Positions 8,329 to 16,286 are shown, counted from the first letter of the stretch. The stretch: 32,581 nt of DNA from Actinomycetes bacterium (GCA_021795215.1 JAJYPS010000021.1:1-32581), one strand, 5' to 3'. Made by a program: numbers and translations. The notes: generated by a model not told the origin, from the letters alone.

Positions 8329-8931
8329 TCAGGCCCGGGCCGAGGCCGACGGCAGCCACTGCGCACGGCCCGACTCGTAACGGTCTATCTGGTCCGCGTG
8401 GCGCAGGGTCACTCCTATGTCGTCCAGCCCCTCCAGCAAGCGGTGCCGTGCGGCGGGGTCGAGCAGGAACGGACCACCTATGCCCTCCCCGGGCACCTCC
8501 ACGGTGAGCTTCTGCACGTCCACCCATATCTCCGATTCCGGGTTCCGCATGGTGGCCTCCATAACCTTCTTTCCCAGGTCGGACGAAACCTGCGCCGGAA
8601 CGAGGCCCGACCGGATGGCGTTGTTCCGGAAGATGTCGCCGAAGCGCGGCGAGATGACCGCTCTGAAGCCGAAGTCGACCAGAGCCCACACGGCGTGCTC
8701 CCGAGACGATCCCACGCCGAAGTTGCGTCCGGCCACCAGGATGGTCGCCCCGGCATGGGCCGGCCGGTTGAGCACGAATCCCGGCTCGTCCCGCCAGGAG
8801 GCGAACAGGCCGGCGCCGAAACCGCTGCGCTCCACCCGCTTCAACCACTCGGCAGGGATGATCTGGTCCGTGTCGACGTCGCTGCGGTCCAGCGGCATCC
8901 CGCGGCCGGACACGATCTTCACCGGTTCCAT
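8329..8931 (-). CDS. leuD: 3-isopropylmalate dehydratase small subunit
   Basis: LeuD pairs with LeuC to isomerise 2- to 3-isopropylmalate in leucine synthesis; the same enzyme type handles citramalate to 3-methylmalate in the citramalate route. The 200-residue protein has the swivel-domain signature: DVDTDQIIPAEWLK near the start, then LVAGRNFGVGSSREHAVWAL, VISPRFGDIFRNNAI and SGLVPAQV. The ATG at 8931 shares one base with the leuC stop (TGATG), which fixes the start and shows tight coupling. Confidence 0.95.
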   Translation of the reverse strand: MEPVKIVSGRGMPLDRSDVDTDQIIPAEWLKRVERSGFGAGLFASWRDEPGFVLNRPAHAGATILVAGRNFGVGSSREHAVWALVDFGFRAVISPRFGDIFRNNAIRSGLVPAQVSSDLGKKVMEATMRNPESEIWVDVQKLTVEVPGEGIGGPFLLDPAARHRLLEGLDDIGVTLRHADQIDRYESGRAQWLPSASARA

Positions 8932-10379
8932 CACGCTCCTCCCTGCCGGCCCAGGTCGCCGGGCGACGAGAAGCGGCCCAGGACGGCCGTGGCGGCCGCC
9001 ACGGTGGGCGACACCAGGTGTGTCCTGCCGCCCCGCCCCTGGCGGCCCTCGAAGTTGCGGTTGGACGTCGAAGCGCAGCGCTGGCCGGGCAGCAACCGGT
9101 CCGGGTTCATCGCCAGGCACATCGAGCAGCCGGGCCTGCGCCACTCGAACCCTGCTTCAGCAAAGATCCGGTCCAGACCCTCCGCCTCGGCCGCTGCCAT
9201 GACCGGAGCGGACCCGGGCACGACAAGCGCCCTGACGCCTTCCGCCACGTGGCGTCCTCGTGCGATCTCGGCGGCGGCGCGCAGGTCCTCGATGCGGGAG
9301 TTGGTGCACGACCCGATGAACACCACGTCGACAGCCACGTCGTGCAGCGCCGTGCCGGGAACGAGGCCCATGTACGACAGCGCCCGCACTGCCGCTTCCC
9401 GCTGGGCCGGGTCGTCGATCTCCGCCGGGTCGGGCACGCTGCCGTCGACCGGCACCACTTGGCTCGGATTGGTGCCCCAGGTGACCTGCTGGGTGACGTG
9501 GCCCGCGTCAAGCGTCACCACCTTGTCGAAACCGGCTCCTTCGTCGGTCGGCAGCGACGACCATGCGGCCAGGGCCTTCTCCCAGTCGTCACCGGCGGGG
9601 GAGTAGGCACGCCCCTTCAGGTAAGCGAACGTCGTCTGGTCGGGCGCCACCATCCCCGCTTTAGCTCCGGCCTCGATGCTCATGTTGCACAGTGTCATGC
9701 GACCTTCCATCGAAAGCCGCCGCACTGCCTCGCCCCTGAACTCGACCACGTGGCCGATCCCGCCTCCGGTGCCGACCGCACCGATAAGCGCCAGCGCCAG
9801 GTCCTTCGCCGAACTGCCCGCAGGAAGCTCGCCGGACACTTCGATCGCCATCGTCCTCGGGCGCTTCTGGGGCAGAGTCTGCGTCGCCAGGACGTGCTCC
9901 ACCTCGGACGTGCCGATCCCGAAAGCCAGCGCCCCGAACGCCCCGTGGGTCGAGGTGTGGCTGTCGCCGCAGACGATCGTCATGCCGGGCTGCGTCAGGC
10001 CCTGCTCCGGACCGATCACGTGAACTATGCCCTGGCGGGCGTGTCCCATCGGGAAGCACGTGATGCCCCACTTGGAGCAGTTCTCCTCCAGCACCTGTAG
10101 CTGGCGGGCGGACACGGGGTCGCTCACCGTGCGCTCCGCGCCGTCGGTCGGCACGTTGTGGTCCGCCGTCGCGAACGTCAAGTCCGGGCGCCGCACGGGC
10201 CGCCCCGACTCCATCAGTCCCTCGAACGCCTGGGGGGAGGTGACTTCGTGCACCAGGTGCAAGTCGACGTACAGCAGGTCCTCGTCGTCGGTGGACGCCA
10301 CCACGTGGCGATCCCAGACCTTCTCCGCCAGTGTCCGGGCAGCTTCCCTGTCCCCGGCCCCGACCGCCGCGGCAGTCAC
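8931..10379 (-). CDS. leuC: 3-isopropylmalate dehydratase large subunit
   Basis: This is the aconitase-family catalytic subunit with a 4Fe-4S cluster. The 482 residues include [13 protein letters not shown] at the start of the conserved region, [23 protein letters not shown] in short form around the active site, and the cluster ligands in IGSCTNSR and [13 protein letters not shown] 10379 is chosen because homologues begin about ten residues before RTLAEKVWD. It overlaps the stop of a 25-codon upstream ORF that carries the good ribosome-binding site, so leuC is probably translated by coupling to that ORF. It is followed directly by leuD. Confidence 0.92.
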   Translation of the reverse strand: MTAAAVGAGDREAARTLAEKVWDRHVVASTDDEDLLYVDLHLVHEVTSPQAFEGLMESGRPVRRPDLTFATADHNVPTDGAERTVSDPVSARQLQVLEENCSKWGITCFPMGHARQGIVHVIGPEQGLTQPGMTIVCGDSHTSTHGAFGALAFGIGTSEVEHVLATQTLPQKRPRTMAIEVSGELPAGSSAKDLALALIGAVGTGGGIGHVVEFRGEAVRRLSMEGRMTLCNMSIEAGAKAGMVAPDQTTFAYLKGRAYSPAGDDWEKALAAWSSLPTDEGAGFDKVVTLDAGHVTQQVTWGTNPSQVVPVDGSVPDPAEIDDPAQREAAVRALSYMGLVPGTALHDVAVDVVFIGSCTNSRIEDLRAAAEIARGRHVAEGVRALVVPGSAPVMAAAEAEGLDRIFAEAGFEWRRPGCSMCLAMNPDRLLPGQRCASTSNRNFEGRQGRGGRTHLVSPTVAAATAVLGRFSSPGDLGRQGGA

Positions 10380-10453
10380 TCGTGCCGCCTGGGACCGACT
10401 CGGGCGGTCTTCGGGACGTGCACCGGTCGGGTGTCGTCGTGTCGGATATGCAT
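10376..10453 (-). CDS. Possible 25-residue upstream ORF coupled to leuC
   Basis: An ATG at 10453 is preceded by GAGAGGTG at short spacing, the best ribosome-binding site in the area, yet it is out of frame with leuC. The 25-codon ORF begins [14 protein letters not shown] and ends GPRRHE; its TGA overlaps the GTG of leuC. It has no leucine codon, so it is not a classical leucine attenuator peptide. It is rich in His and Arg. It could be a coupling ORF, a leader peptide sensing something else, or a sign that the true leuC start involves a frame change. Confidence 0.45.
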   Translation of the reverse strand: MHIRHDDTRPVHVPKTARVGPRRHE

Positions 10454-10479
10454 CGGCACCTCTCTGTCTCCTGTGGAAA

Positions 10480-10485
10480 AGGTTA
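10480..10485 (-). promoter_or_regulatory. Predicted -10 box (TAACCT) for leuC
   Basis: On the minus strand TAACCT is followed by TTTCCACAGGAGAC and then the ribosome-binding site and ATG of the leuC upstream ORF. Almost the same order (TAACCT, CTTG, CACACAGG, ribosome-binding site, start) is found before leuB on the other strand. Confidence 0.4.
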
Positions 10486-11334
10486 ACCTGCGGGCGCCCG
10501 CCCGCAGGCGCCAACCGACCTGCACGCTTCCAGCAGCGCCTTGCAGAACGCTTCGGGGGCGGACACGCACACGTCGTGCCCCCCTTGGACTCGAGTCATC
10601 GCGGCGCGGGGCAGCAGGCGGCCAAGAGTCTGCTGGGCGTCGGGCGGGAGGACCCTGTCCTCGGTGGCCGTGACGATCGCTGCCGGCAGCTCCATTCCCT
10701 GCAGCCACGGTCTGGAGTCGAACGACCTCAGGGCGGCGGCTGCACCCGCCACCGCGGCCAGGTCGCCGGAGCAGATCTGGCCGTAGGACCAGTCGTCCAG
10801 CACTCGTTGCCGCCGCTGCGCGACTCGGCGCACCTGCCGTTCGAACAGCCGCGATCTCCAGCGTTGCGGCACGCCCTTCAGCAGTGACTCGGCCGCCCTG
10901 ATGGCATACCGTCTGGCGGTCACGGCGGCAGTGTCGGGGAAGAACCGAGCCGCGGTGACGCACAGGACGAGGGCCGCCACCGAGCCCGGATGGCGCTTCG
11001 CCATCAACTGGGCGATCGCTCCTCCCATCGAATAGCCCGCTGCGATGTCGGTACGCTCCCCTGCTAGCTGGTCGAGCACCGATCGGGCGTCGTCCGCGCA
11101 CTGCTCCAACGTGAGCCTCCTCGCCGGAGGTCCCTTCCCGTGCCCTCGCAGGTCCATCGCCAACACGCCGTAGTGCTCCGCCAGCGCCTCGTAGCAGTGT
11201 CCCCACGTCACATCCGACGTGGTCGCCCAGCCGTGCAGCAGGAGCACTACCGGTGCGCCGGCCGGTCCCTCCACCTGCCGCACCAGTCCGGTGCCTCCCG
11301 CGAGACCGACTTCCACCAGGGTTCCGGGCAGCAC
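10483..11334 (-). CDS. Alpha/beta-fold hydrolase
   Basis: This 283-residue protein has a typical alpha/beta hydrolase core: [13 protein letters not shown] (oxyanion-hole HGW), [14 protein letters not shown], nucleophile elbow GYSMGG, acid in the [10 protein letters not shown] strand and the catalytic histidine in VQGGHDV. There is no signal peptide. Esterase, lipase or lactonase activity is possible; the substrate is unknown. The start is GTG 11334, 26 bp after the greA stop on the same strand, so it is probably co-transcribed with greA. Its last codons overlap a strong hairpin that probably ends this transcript before leuC. Confidence 0.85.
   Translation of the reverse strand: MLPGTLVEVGLAGGTGLVRQVEGPAGAPVVLLLHGWATTSDVTWGHCYEALAEHYGVLAMDLRGHGKGPPARRLTLEQCADDARSVLDQLAGERTDIAAGYSMGGAIAQLMAKRHPGSVAALVLCVTAARFFPDTAAVTARRYAIRAAESLLKGVPQRWRSRLFERQVRRVAQRRQRVLDDWSYGQICSGDLAAVAGAAAALRSFDSRPWLQGMELPAAIVTATEDRVLPPDAQQTLGRLLPRAAMTRVQGGHDVCVSAPEAFCKALLEACRSVGACGRAPAG
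10487..10508 (-). terminator. Strong hairpin between the hydrolase gene and leuC
   Basis: A perfect 9-bp GC-rich stem (CCTGCGGGC with GCCCGCAGG) closes a 4-nt loop. On the minus strand it is followed by TTAACCTTTTCC, a weak U-tract. It covers the last codons of the hydrolase gene and lies just upstream of the predicted leuC -10 box, so a terminator for the greA-hydrolase transcript is the simplest reading. Confidence 0.55.
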
Positions 11335-11360
11335 TGCGTCCGCCGGCCCCGGAGGACCGC

Positions 11361-11837
11361 TCAGGCACCCAGAGCCACCACTTCCACCCTCAGCACCCCC
11401 CCCGGCGCCTCGTACTCCACCACGTCCCCGGCCCGCCTGCCGAGCAGCGCCTTTCCCAGAGGGGAACCCGGAGACACGACCGAGACACCCTCCCGGCGCT
11501 CCTCGATGGAGCCGACCAGGTACCGCTCGACCTCGTCGTCGCCCTCGTACCGGATCGACACCACCGAGCCGGGCACCACTTCCGCCGAACCCTGCGCCGG
11601 GGCCTCGATCACGGTCGCCGTCGACAGCGTCGCCTGCAGCTGGCGAATCCGCGCCTCCATCTTGCCCTGAGCGTCCTTGGCCGCGTGGTAGTCGCCGTTC
11701 TCGGACAGGTCTCCCAGCGCCCGCGCAGCCTCTATCGCCCGGGCGATCTCCACCCGGCCCCTCGTCGTCAAGTCCTCCAGCTCTTCCTGCAGCCGCTGGT
11801 AGGTCTCCGAGGAGAGGCTCGTGCCGGCCTCGCTCAT
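11361..11837 (-). CDS. greA: Transcription elongation factor GreA
   Basis: GreA enters the RNA polymerase secondary channel and stimulates cleavage of backtracked RNA. The 158-residue protein has the N-terminal coiled coil with the tip ARALGDLSENGDYHAAKDAQ, where the acidic residues act at the polymerase active site, and the C-terminal FKBP-like domain ending SPLGKALLGRRAGDVVEYEAP. The length is normal. The start ATG 11837 is the last of four tandem copies of the same start region; only this copy is in frame with the gene. It is divergent from leuB. Confidence 0.95.
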   Translation of the reverse strand: MSEAGTSLSSETYQRLQEELEDLTTRGRVEIARAIEAARALGDLSENGDYHAAKDAQGKMEARIRQLQATLSTATVIEAPAQGSAEVVPGSVVSIRYEGDDEVERYLVGSIEERREGVSVVSPGSPLGKALLGRRAGDVVEYEAPGGVLRVEVVALGA

Positions 11838-11895
11838 GACCTGCTCTCGCTCATGACCTGCTCTCGCTCATGACCTGCTCTCGCTCATGACCTGC
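11831..11895 (-). repeat. 17-bp tandem repeat that duplicates the greA start codon
   Basis: Three full 17-bp units and a 14-bp partial one; on the minus strand each reads ATGAGCGAGAGCAGGTC. ATG codons lie at 11888, 11871, 11854 and 11837 (greA). Each of the first three opens a six-codon ORF (MSESRS) whose TGA overlaps the next ATG as ATGA, so three mini-ORFs lead in a chain into greA. Confidence 0.92.
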
Positions 11896-11896
11896 C

Positions 11897-11906
11897 AGAG
11901 TAACCT
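11897..11906. promoter_or_regulatory. Overlapping divergent -10 boxes between greA and leuB
   Basis: The bases AGAGTAACCT contain TACTCT on the minus strand (11902-11897), 8 nt before the first repeated ATG upstream of greA, and TAACCT on the plus strand (11901-11906), followed by CTTGCACACAGG and the leuB ribosome-binding site. The two boxes share the central TA, so the two promoters may exclude each other. Confidence 0.4.
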
Positions 11907-11929
11907 CTTGCACACAGGGAAGGAGTGCT

Positions 11930-12961
11930 GTGGGCGGCTACACGATCGGGGTCATCGGGGGAGACGGCATAGGCCCCGAGGTGGTCCAGGAGGCGTTGAA
12001 AGTGCTGGCTGCCGCCGGAGTCGAGGTGGAGGCGGTGCCGTTCGACCTGGGCGCCTCCGCGTACCTGCGCACCGGTGACGTCCTGCCCGATCGCATCCTC
12101 GACCAGCTGCGGACGCTCGACGCCATCCTCTTGGGAGCGATCGGACCGCCGGTCGGCTCGACCGAAGTGCCGGCCGGACTGCTGGAGCGAGGACTGCTGC
12201 TGAGGCTGCGGTTCGAGCTGGACCTCTACATCAACTTGCGGCCCTTCAAGACCCCCAGGGGTGCAGCGACCCTGGGGGCGGCCGGAATGGACCTGTGGGT
12301 GGTCCGGGAGAACACCGAGGGTCCCTACGCCGGTGAGGGAGGCGCACTTCGGAGGGGAACCGCCCACGAGGTGGCTACACAGGGCTCGGTCAACACCCGG
12401 TTCGGAGTGGAGCGTTGCATCCGCTATGCGTTCGGCCTGTCCGCCGACAAGGGCCTGTCGAGAGTTTCGCTGGTGCACAAGACCAACGTGCTGACCTATG
12501 CGGGAAGCCTGTGGTCCCGTGCCTTCGAAGAAGTAGGGAGCGAGCACCCCGACATCGAACGGGACTACTGCCACGTCGACGCGGCCTGCATACACCTGGT
12601 CGAGCGACCGGACCGCTTCCAGGTGCTGGTCACCGACAACCTATTCGGGGACATCCTGACCGATCTGGCCGGTGCTCTGTCGGGGGGCATCGGCCTCGCG
12701 GCGTCGGCCAACCTCAACCCTGCCGGCACCGGCCCGTCGCTGTTCGAGCCGGTGCACGGTGCCGCGCATGACATAGTGGGAACCGGACGTGCCAATCCTC
12801 TCGCCGCAATCCGCTCTGCGGCGATGATGATGGAGCACTTGGGCGAAGCCGAGGTTGCTGCGAGAATGACGTCCGCAGTGGAGCAGGTGGCGGCGGACCC
12901 GGCGTGGGGCGGCAGGACGACCGCCGAGCTGGGCGACGCGGTCGCAGGAAGGTTGTGCTGA
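11930..12961 (+). CDS. leuB: 3-isopropylmalate dehydrogenase
   Basis: LeuB oxidatively decarboxylates 3-isopropylmalate to 2-ketoisocaproate with NAD; in the citramalate route the same activity turns 3-methylmalate into 2-ketobutyrate. The 343-residue protein shows IGVIGGDGIGPEVV at the N-terminus, the substrate-binding RFELDLYINLRP arginines, VVRENTEGPYAG, HKTNVL, and the metal site VTDNLFGDILTD. GTG 11930 has AAGGAG four bases upstream. The stop is followed after one base by the ATG of ilvE. It may serve leucine, isoleucine or both pathways. Confidence 0.93.
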   Translation: MGGYTIGVIGGDGIGPEVVQEALKVLAAAGVEVEAVPFDLGASAYLRTGDVLPDRILDQLRTLDAILLGAIGPPVGSTEVPAGLLERGLLLRLRFELDLYINLRPFKTPRGAATLGAAGMDLWVVRENTEGPYAGEGGALRRGTAHEVATQGSVNTRFGVERCIRYAFGLSADKGLSRVSLVHKTNVLTYAGSLWSRAFEEVGSEHPDIERDYCHVDAACIHLVERPDRFQVLVTDNLFGDILTDLAGALSGGIGLAASANLNPAGTGPSLFEPVHGAAHDIVGTGRANPLAAIRSAAMMMEHLGEAEVAARMTSAVEQVAADPAWGGRTTAELGDAVAGRLC

Positions 12962-12962
12962 C

Positions 12963-13886
12963 ATGGCTATTACACCGACTCCGAAGATCTGGATGGACGG
13001 CCGCATGGTGGACTGGGACGACGCCCGGATCCACGTGCTGACCCACACTCTGCACTACGGCTGCGGCGTGTTCGAAGGGATACGCGCCTACCCGACGGCT
13101 GGCGGACCAGCGGTGTTCCGGTTGTCCGAGCACATAACCAGGCTGCTTCGGTCGGCCAAGATCTTCATGATCGACGTCCCGTTCACCCACGGCCAGCTCG
13201 TGGAGGCGACGCTGGACGTGGTGAGAGCCAGCGGCTTGGACGCGTGCTACATACGCCCGATCGTCTACCTGGGCTACGGCGAGATGGGTCTCAACCCGCT
13301 GCCGTGCCCGGTCAACGTGTCCATAGCGACTTGGCCGTGGGGCAGCTATCTGGGGGACGAGGGAGTCGCCAGGGGCGTTCGGATGAAGATCAGCTCTTGG
13401 CGCCGACACGACCCCAACACCCTTCCGCCCGCGGCGAAGGGCACCGGCATGTACATCAACTCGTCGATGGCCAAGATCGAGGCCCTGAAGGCGGGCTACG
13501 ACGAGGCGATCCTGCTCTCTCCCCAGGGGTATGTGAGCGAGTGCACCGGCGAGAACCTGTTCATGGTCAAAGACGGGCGGATCCTGACCCCTCCTGTGTC
13601 CGCAGGGGCGCTCGAAGGGATCACCCAGGCGTCCGTCAGCACGATCGCGGAGGATCTCGGGTACAGAGTGGAGCAGTCGAACATTCTCCGCAGCGACTTG
13701 TACCTGGCAGACGAGGCATTCCTCACTGGCACTGCGGCAGAGGTCGTGCCAATTCGGTCGGTGGACGACCGGCAGGTCGGAACTGGAGACCCGGGCCAGA
13801 TCACGACACAGATCCAACAGAGCTACTTCGCGGCAGTGAGGGGACAGACGGAGCGGTACAAGGACTGGCTGCACCATGTCCGGTGA
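12963..13886 (+). CDS. ilvE: Branched-chain amino acid aminotransferase
   Basis: IlvE transfers an amino group from glutamate to the 2-keto acids of Leu, Ile and Val; it is a fold-type IV PLP enzyme. The 307-residue protein begins with IWMDGRMVDWDDARIHVLTH and HYGCGVFEGIRAY. The PLP lysine is K159 in AAKGTGMY, at the same number as in the E. coli enzyme, and the C-terminal part has SECTGENLF and FLTGTAAEVVPI. It sits one base after leuB and its 3' end overlaps the longest possible cimA frame, so leuB-ilvE-cimA form one operon. Confidence 0.95.
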   Translation: MAITPTPKIWMDGRMVDWDDARIHVLTHTLHYGCGVFEGIRAYPTAGGPAVFRLSEHITRLLRSAKIFMIDVPFTHGQLVEATLDVVRASGLDACYIRPIVYLGYGEMGLNPLPCPVNVSIATWPWGSYLGDEGVARGVRMKISSWRRHDPNTLPPAAKGTGMYINSSMAKIEALKAGYDEAILLSPQGYVSECTGENLFMVKDGRILTPPVSAGALEGITQASVSTIAEDLGYRVEQSNILRSDLYLADEAFLTGTAAEVVPIRSVDDRQVGTGDPGQITTQIQQSYFAAVRGQTERYKDWLHHVR

Positions 13887-13995
13887 GGCGGCTTCACCGG
13901 GCACCCGCACGGAGCTGGGCACCGATCCCCGAGGTGGCGAGACGGGCGTCGACGTCGGAGCCCCGCTGCAGGCCGAGGTGAGGCAGTCGGTCCGG

Positions 13996-15702
13996 ATGTC
14001 GGAGCAGGTCGAGATACCCGAGCAGGTCGAGATACCCGAGCAGGTCGAGATATACGACACGACGCTGCGGGACGGTTCCCAACAGGAGGGACTGTCGCTG
14101 TCGGTGGACGACAAGCTGAAGGTGGCCGAGCAGCTGGACCATCTGGGTGTCACCTGGATCGAGGGCGGGTGGCCGGGGGCGAACCCCAAGGACGACGAGT
14201 TCTTCGCCAGGGCGCCCACCGAGCTCCGCCTGGGACACTCGAAGCTGGTGGCTTTCGGCTCGACCAGGCGCCCCGGTGGAAAAGCGGACTCGGACCCGAC
14301 GCTGATCCACCTCGCCGACGCATCCACCCCGACGGTCTGCATCGTGGCCAAGGCGTGGGACTACCACGTCACGGAGGCTCTGCGCACGACGCTGGACGAG
14401 GCCAGGGCGATGACGGCCGAATCGGTGGCGTTCCTCTGCTCCCAGGGATTGGAAGTGCTGCTGGATGCGGAGCACTTCTTCGACGGCTACCGATCCGATC
14501 CGGAGTTCGCGATGTCCGTGCTCGACGCTGCGGCGCAGGCCGGCGCGTCGCGTCTGGTGCTGTGCGACACCAACGGGGGCAGCTTGCCCCACCAGGTGGA
14601 CCGGATCGTGTCGGAGGTCCGTCGGGCGGTCGGCGTCCCGCTCGGCGTTCACTTTCACAACGACGGCGGGTGTGCGGTGGCGAACTCGCTGACGGCCGTG
14701 CTGAGGGGTGCGACGCAGGTCCAAGGCTGCCTGAACGGCTACGGCGAGAGGACCGGCAACGCCGATCTGTCGGCTCTGATCCCCGACCTGTCGCTCAAGC
14801 TGGGAATACGGACGATCCCGCCGGAACGCCTGCAGAGGTTGACTTCCGTGGCCCGCCACGTAGGGGAGCTGGTCAACGTCGCGCCTCATGCGCAGCAGCC
14901 CTTCGTCGGCTCGTCGGCGTTCGCACACAAAGCCGGGCTGCACGTCTCGGCGATCGCACGGCGCAGCGACGCCTACGAGCACGTCTCGCCCGAGACGGTC
15001 GGCAACGGAGCCCGCTTCGTGGTCAGCGAGCTGTCGGGCCGTTCGACTCTGGCGATGAAGGCTTCGGAGCTGGGTCTCGATCTGGAAGGCGAGGCGTTGA
15101 CCGAGGTTCTGGAGCACCTGAAGCACCTGGAGCACCAGGGGTACCACTTCGAGGCGGCAGACGGTTCGCTGGCTCTGCTGCTGCGACGGGCCACCGGTTG
15201 GGTGCAGGACTACTTCCACGTCGAGTCGTTCCGGGTGACCACCGAGCACCGTCGGGCCGGCATCGACTGGGACGAGGTGATAACCGAAGCGACCGTCAAG
15301 GTGAACGTCGGTGGCAGGCGGGTGCTGACGGTGGCGGAAGGCGGAGGACCGGTTCACGCGCTCGACGCTGCACTTCGGGATGCCCTTCGAGACGCGTTTC
15401 CCCAGCTGGACAGAGTACGCCTCACCGACTACCGGGTTCGGGTGCTGGACAGCTCGAAGGGGACTGCAGCCGTCACCCGGGTACTGCTCGACTCCACCGA
15501 CGGCGATCGAGTGTGGTCCACCATCGGCGTGTCGGACAACGTCATCGAGGCTTCGTGGCAGGCACTGTCCGACTCGATCGTCTACAGCTTGCTGCTCGGT
15601 TCGGATAGGCGGATGCCGCAGCACGAAGTCGACCGCGCCGTGACGCGGCCGTCCCGAACCGTTCTCGAGCCGAGCGTCCACGGGCGCAGGAGGACATCGT
15701 GA
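13996..15702 (+). CDS. cimA: Citramalate synthase
   Basis: CimA condenses pyruvate with acetyl-CoA to (R)-citramalate, the first step of threonine-independent isoleucine synthesis. The 568 residues hold a DRE-TIM barrel (YDTTLRDGSQQEGLSLS, HFHNDGGCAVANS, HKAGLHVSAI) and a C-terminal LeuA-type regulatory domain. The opening IEGGWPGANPKDDEFF is typical of CimA as opposed to LeuA. ATG 13996 is chosen because family members start just before YDTTLRDG; an in-frame ATG at 13876 inside ilvE would add 40 unconserved residues. The N-terminus contains an 18-bp repeat that writes EQVEIP twice and EQVEI once more. The stop overlaps the next gene as GTGA. Confidence 0.9.
   Translation: MSEQVEIPEQVEIPEQVEIYDTTLRDGSQQEGLSLSVDDKLKVAEQLDHLGVTWIEGGWPGANPKDDEFFARAPTELRLGHSKLVAFGSTRRPGGKADSDPTLIHLADASTPTVCIVAKAWDYHVTEALRTTLDEARAMTAESVAFLCSQGLEVLLDAEHFFDGYRSDPEFAMSVLDAAAQAGASRLVLCDTNGGSLPHQVDRIVSEVRRAVGVPLGVHFHNDGGCAVANSLTAVLRGATQVQGCLNGYGERTGNADLSALIPDLSLKLGIRTIPPERLQRLTSVARHVGELVNVAPHAQQPFVGSSAFAHKAGLHVSAIARRSDAYEHVSPETVGNGARFVVSELSGRSTLAMKASELGLDLEGEALTEVLEHLKHLEHQGYHFEAADGSLALLLRRATGWVQDYFHVESFRVTTEHRRAGIDWDEVITEATVKVNVGGRRVLTVAEGGGPVHALDAALRDALRDAFPQLDRVRLTDYRVRVLDSSKGTAAVTRVLLDSTDGDRVWSTIGVSDNVIEASWQALSDSIVYSLLLGSDRRMPQHEVDRAVTRPSRTVLEPSVHGRRRTS
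14002..14052 (+). repeat. In-frame 18-bp tandem repeat in the cimA N-terminus
   Basis: The unit GAGCAGGTCGAGATACCC occurs twice in full and a third time without its last codon, encoding EQVEIP, EQVEIP, EQVEI directly before the conserved YDTTLRDG. The copies are identical, which points to a recent duplication. Family members normally have only one such segment. Confidence 0.92.
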
Positions 15703-16235
15703 CCCAGCCCGACTACGTTCCTGTGTCCGCCGCAGATCGCGTGCGGCCGGTGAGGCGTCTGCCCGCACCCGAGGCATGGTCGCCGGACCGTCCCGGAGAC
15801 CTTCGCCGGTACTCACAGCCGACCGGGACGCTGATGGGTGTGCCCGGCCCGGACCAGGGCTACGCTCTGGCGCTCGCCGAACGGATCGTGCCCGACCTGG
15901 TGCTGGTGCCCGGCGAGCATGCAGACGACGTGGTCCAAGGTGCCGTGGCGATAGCGCTCCGTCGGGCGGCGATGTTCGGCAGGGCGCCGGTGATCCACGA
16001 CATCAGGCACGCACTGTCTCTGTTCGGCTTTCTCTCCCAGCCGGACGAAGACCTGGTGGAGCTGCGGCGAGCCCTCTTCGCCGGTGCCGCTCACGACTAT
16101 GTCACCAGACGGAGGGTGGAGGCCTCGCCCACCGACCAGGCATTGCTCAGCAGTCCGGCGGAGGTCGACGGCAGTCCCGGCGACTGGCGACATCGACTCT
16201 CGCCCCACCTGCCGCCGCTTCACCTGCCCGGCTGA
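15699..16235 (+). CDS. Hypothetical protein translationally coupled to cimA
   Basis: This 178-residue protein starts with a GTG that overlaps the cimA stop (GTGA). It has no signal peptide or membrane segment. The middle part looks folded and partly helical (DQGYALALAERIVPDLVLVPGEHADDVVQGAVAIALRRAAMFGRAP, given here as two joined segments GYALALAERIVPDLVL and DDVVQGAVAIALRRAAMF), with a conserved-looking IHDIRHALSLFGFL. The N- and C-termini are proline-rich. I do not recognise a family. Its position suggests a role linked to branched-chain amino acid synthesis, but that is inference only. Confidence 0.7.
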   Translation: MTQPDYVPVSAADRVRPVRRLPAPEAWSPDRPGDLRRYSQPTGTLMGVPGPDQGYALALAERIVPDLVLVPGEHADDVVQGAVAIALRRAAMFGRAPVIHDIRHALSLFGFLSQPDEDLVELRRALFAGAAHDYVTRRRVEASPTDQALLSSPAEVDGSPGDWRHRLSPHLPPLHLPG

Positions 16236-16286
16236 GGCCCAGACGCCAGGAGCAGCCGCGCCGGAGGCTTTCCACCTCGGCGACGG

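Noticed and set aside
10376-10508. Classical leucine attenuator before leuC
   Set aside because: The upstream ORF has no leucine codons, and the strong hairpin lies upstream of the ORF and of the predicted promoter, not between leader peptide and leuC.
10376-11368. A 330-codon minus-strand frame covering the hydrolase gene
   Set aside because: The alpha/beta hydrolase frame has all catalytic motifs. Only the last 25 codons from ATG 10453 are of interest, as a possible upstream ORF.
13876-13995. Forty extra N-terminal codons of CimA from ATG 13876
   Set aside because: The stretch looks uncoded in composition, is not expected in the family, and overlaps ilvE; ATG 13996 fits homologues better, though the longer start cannot be excluded.
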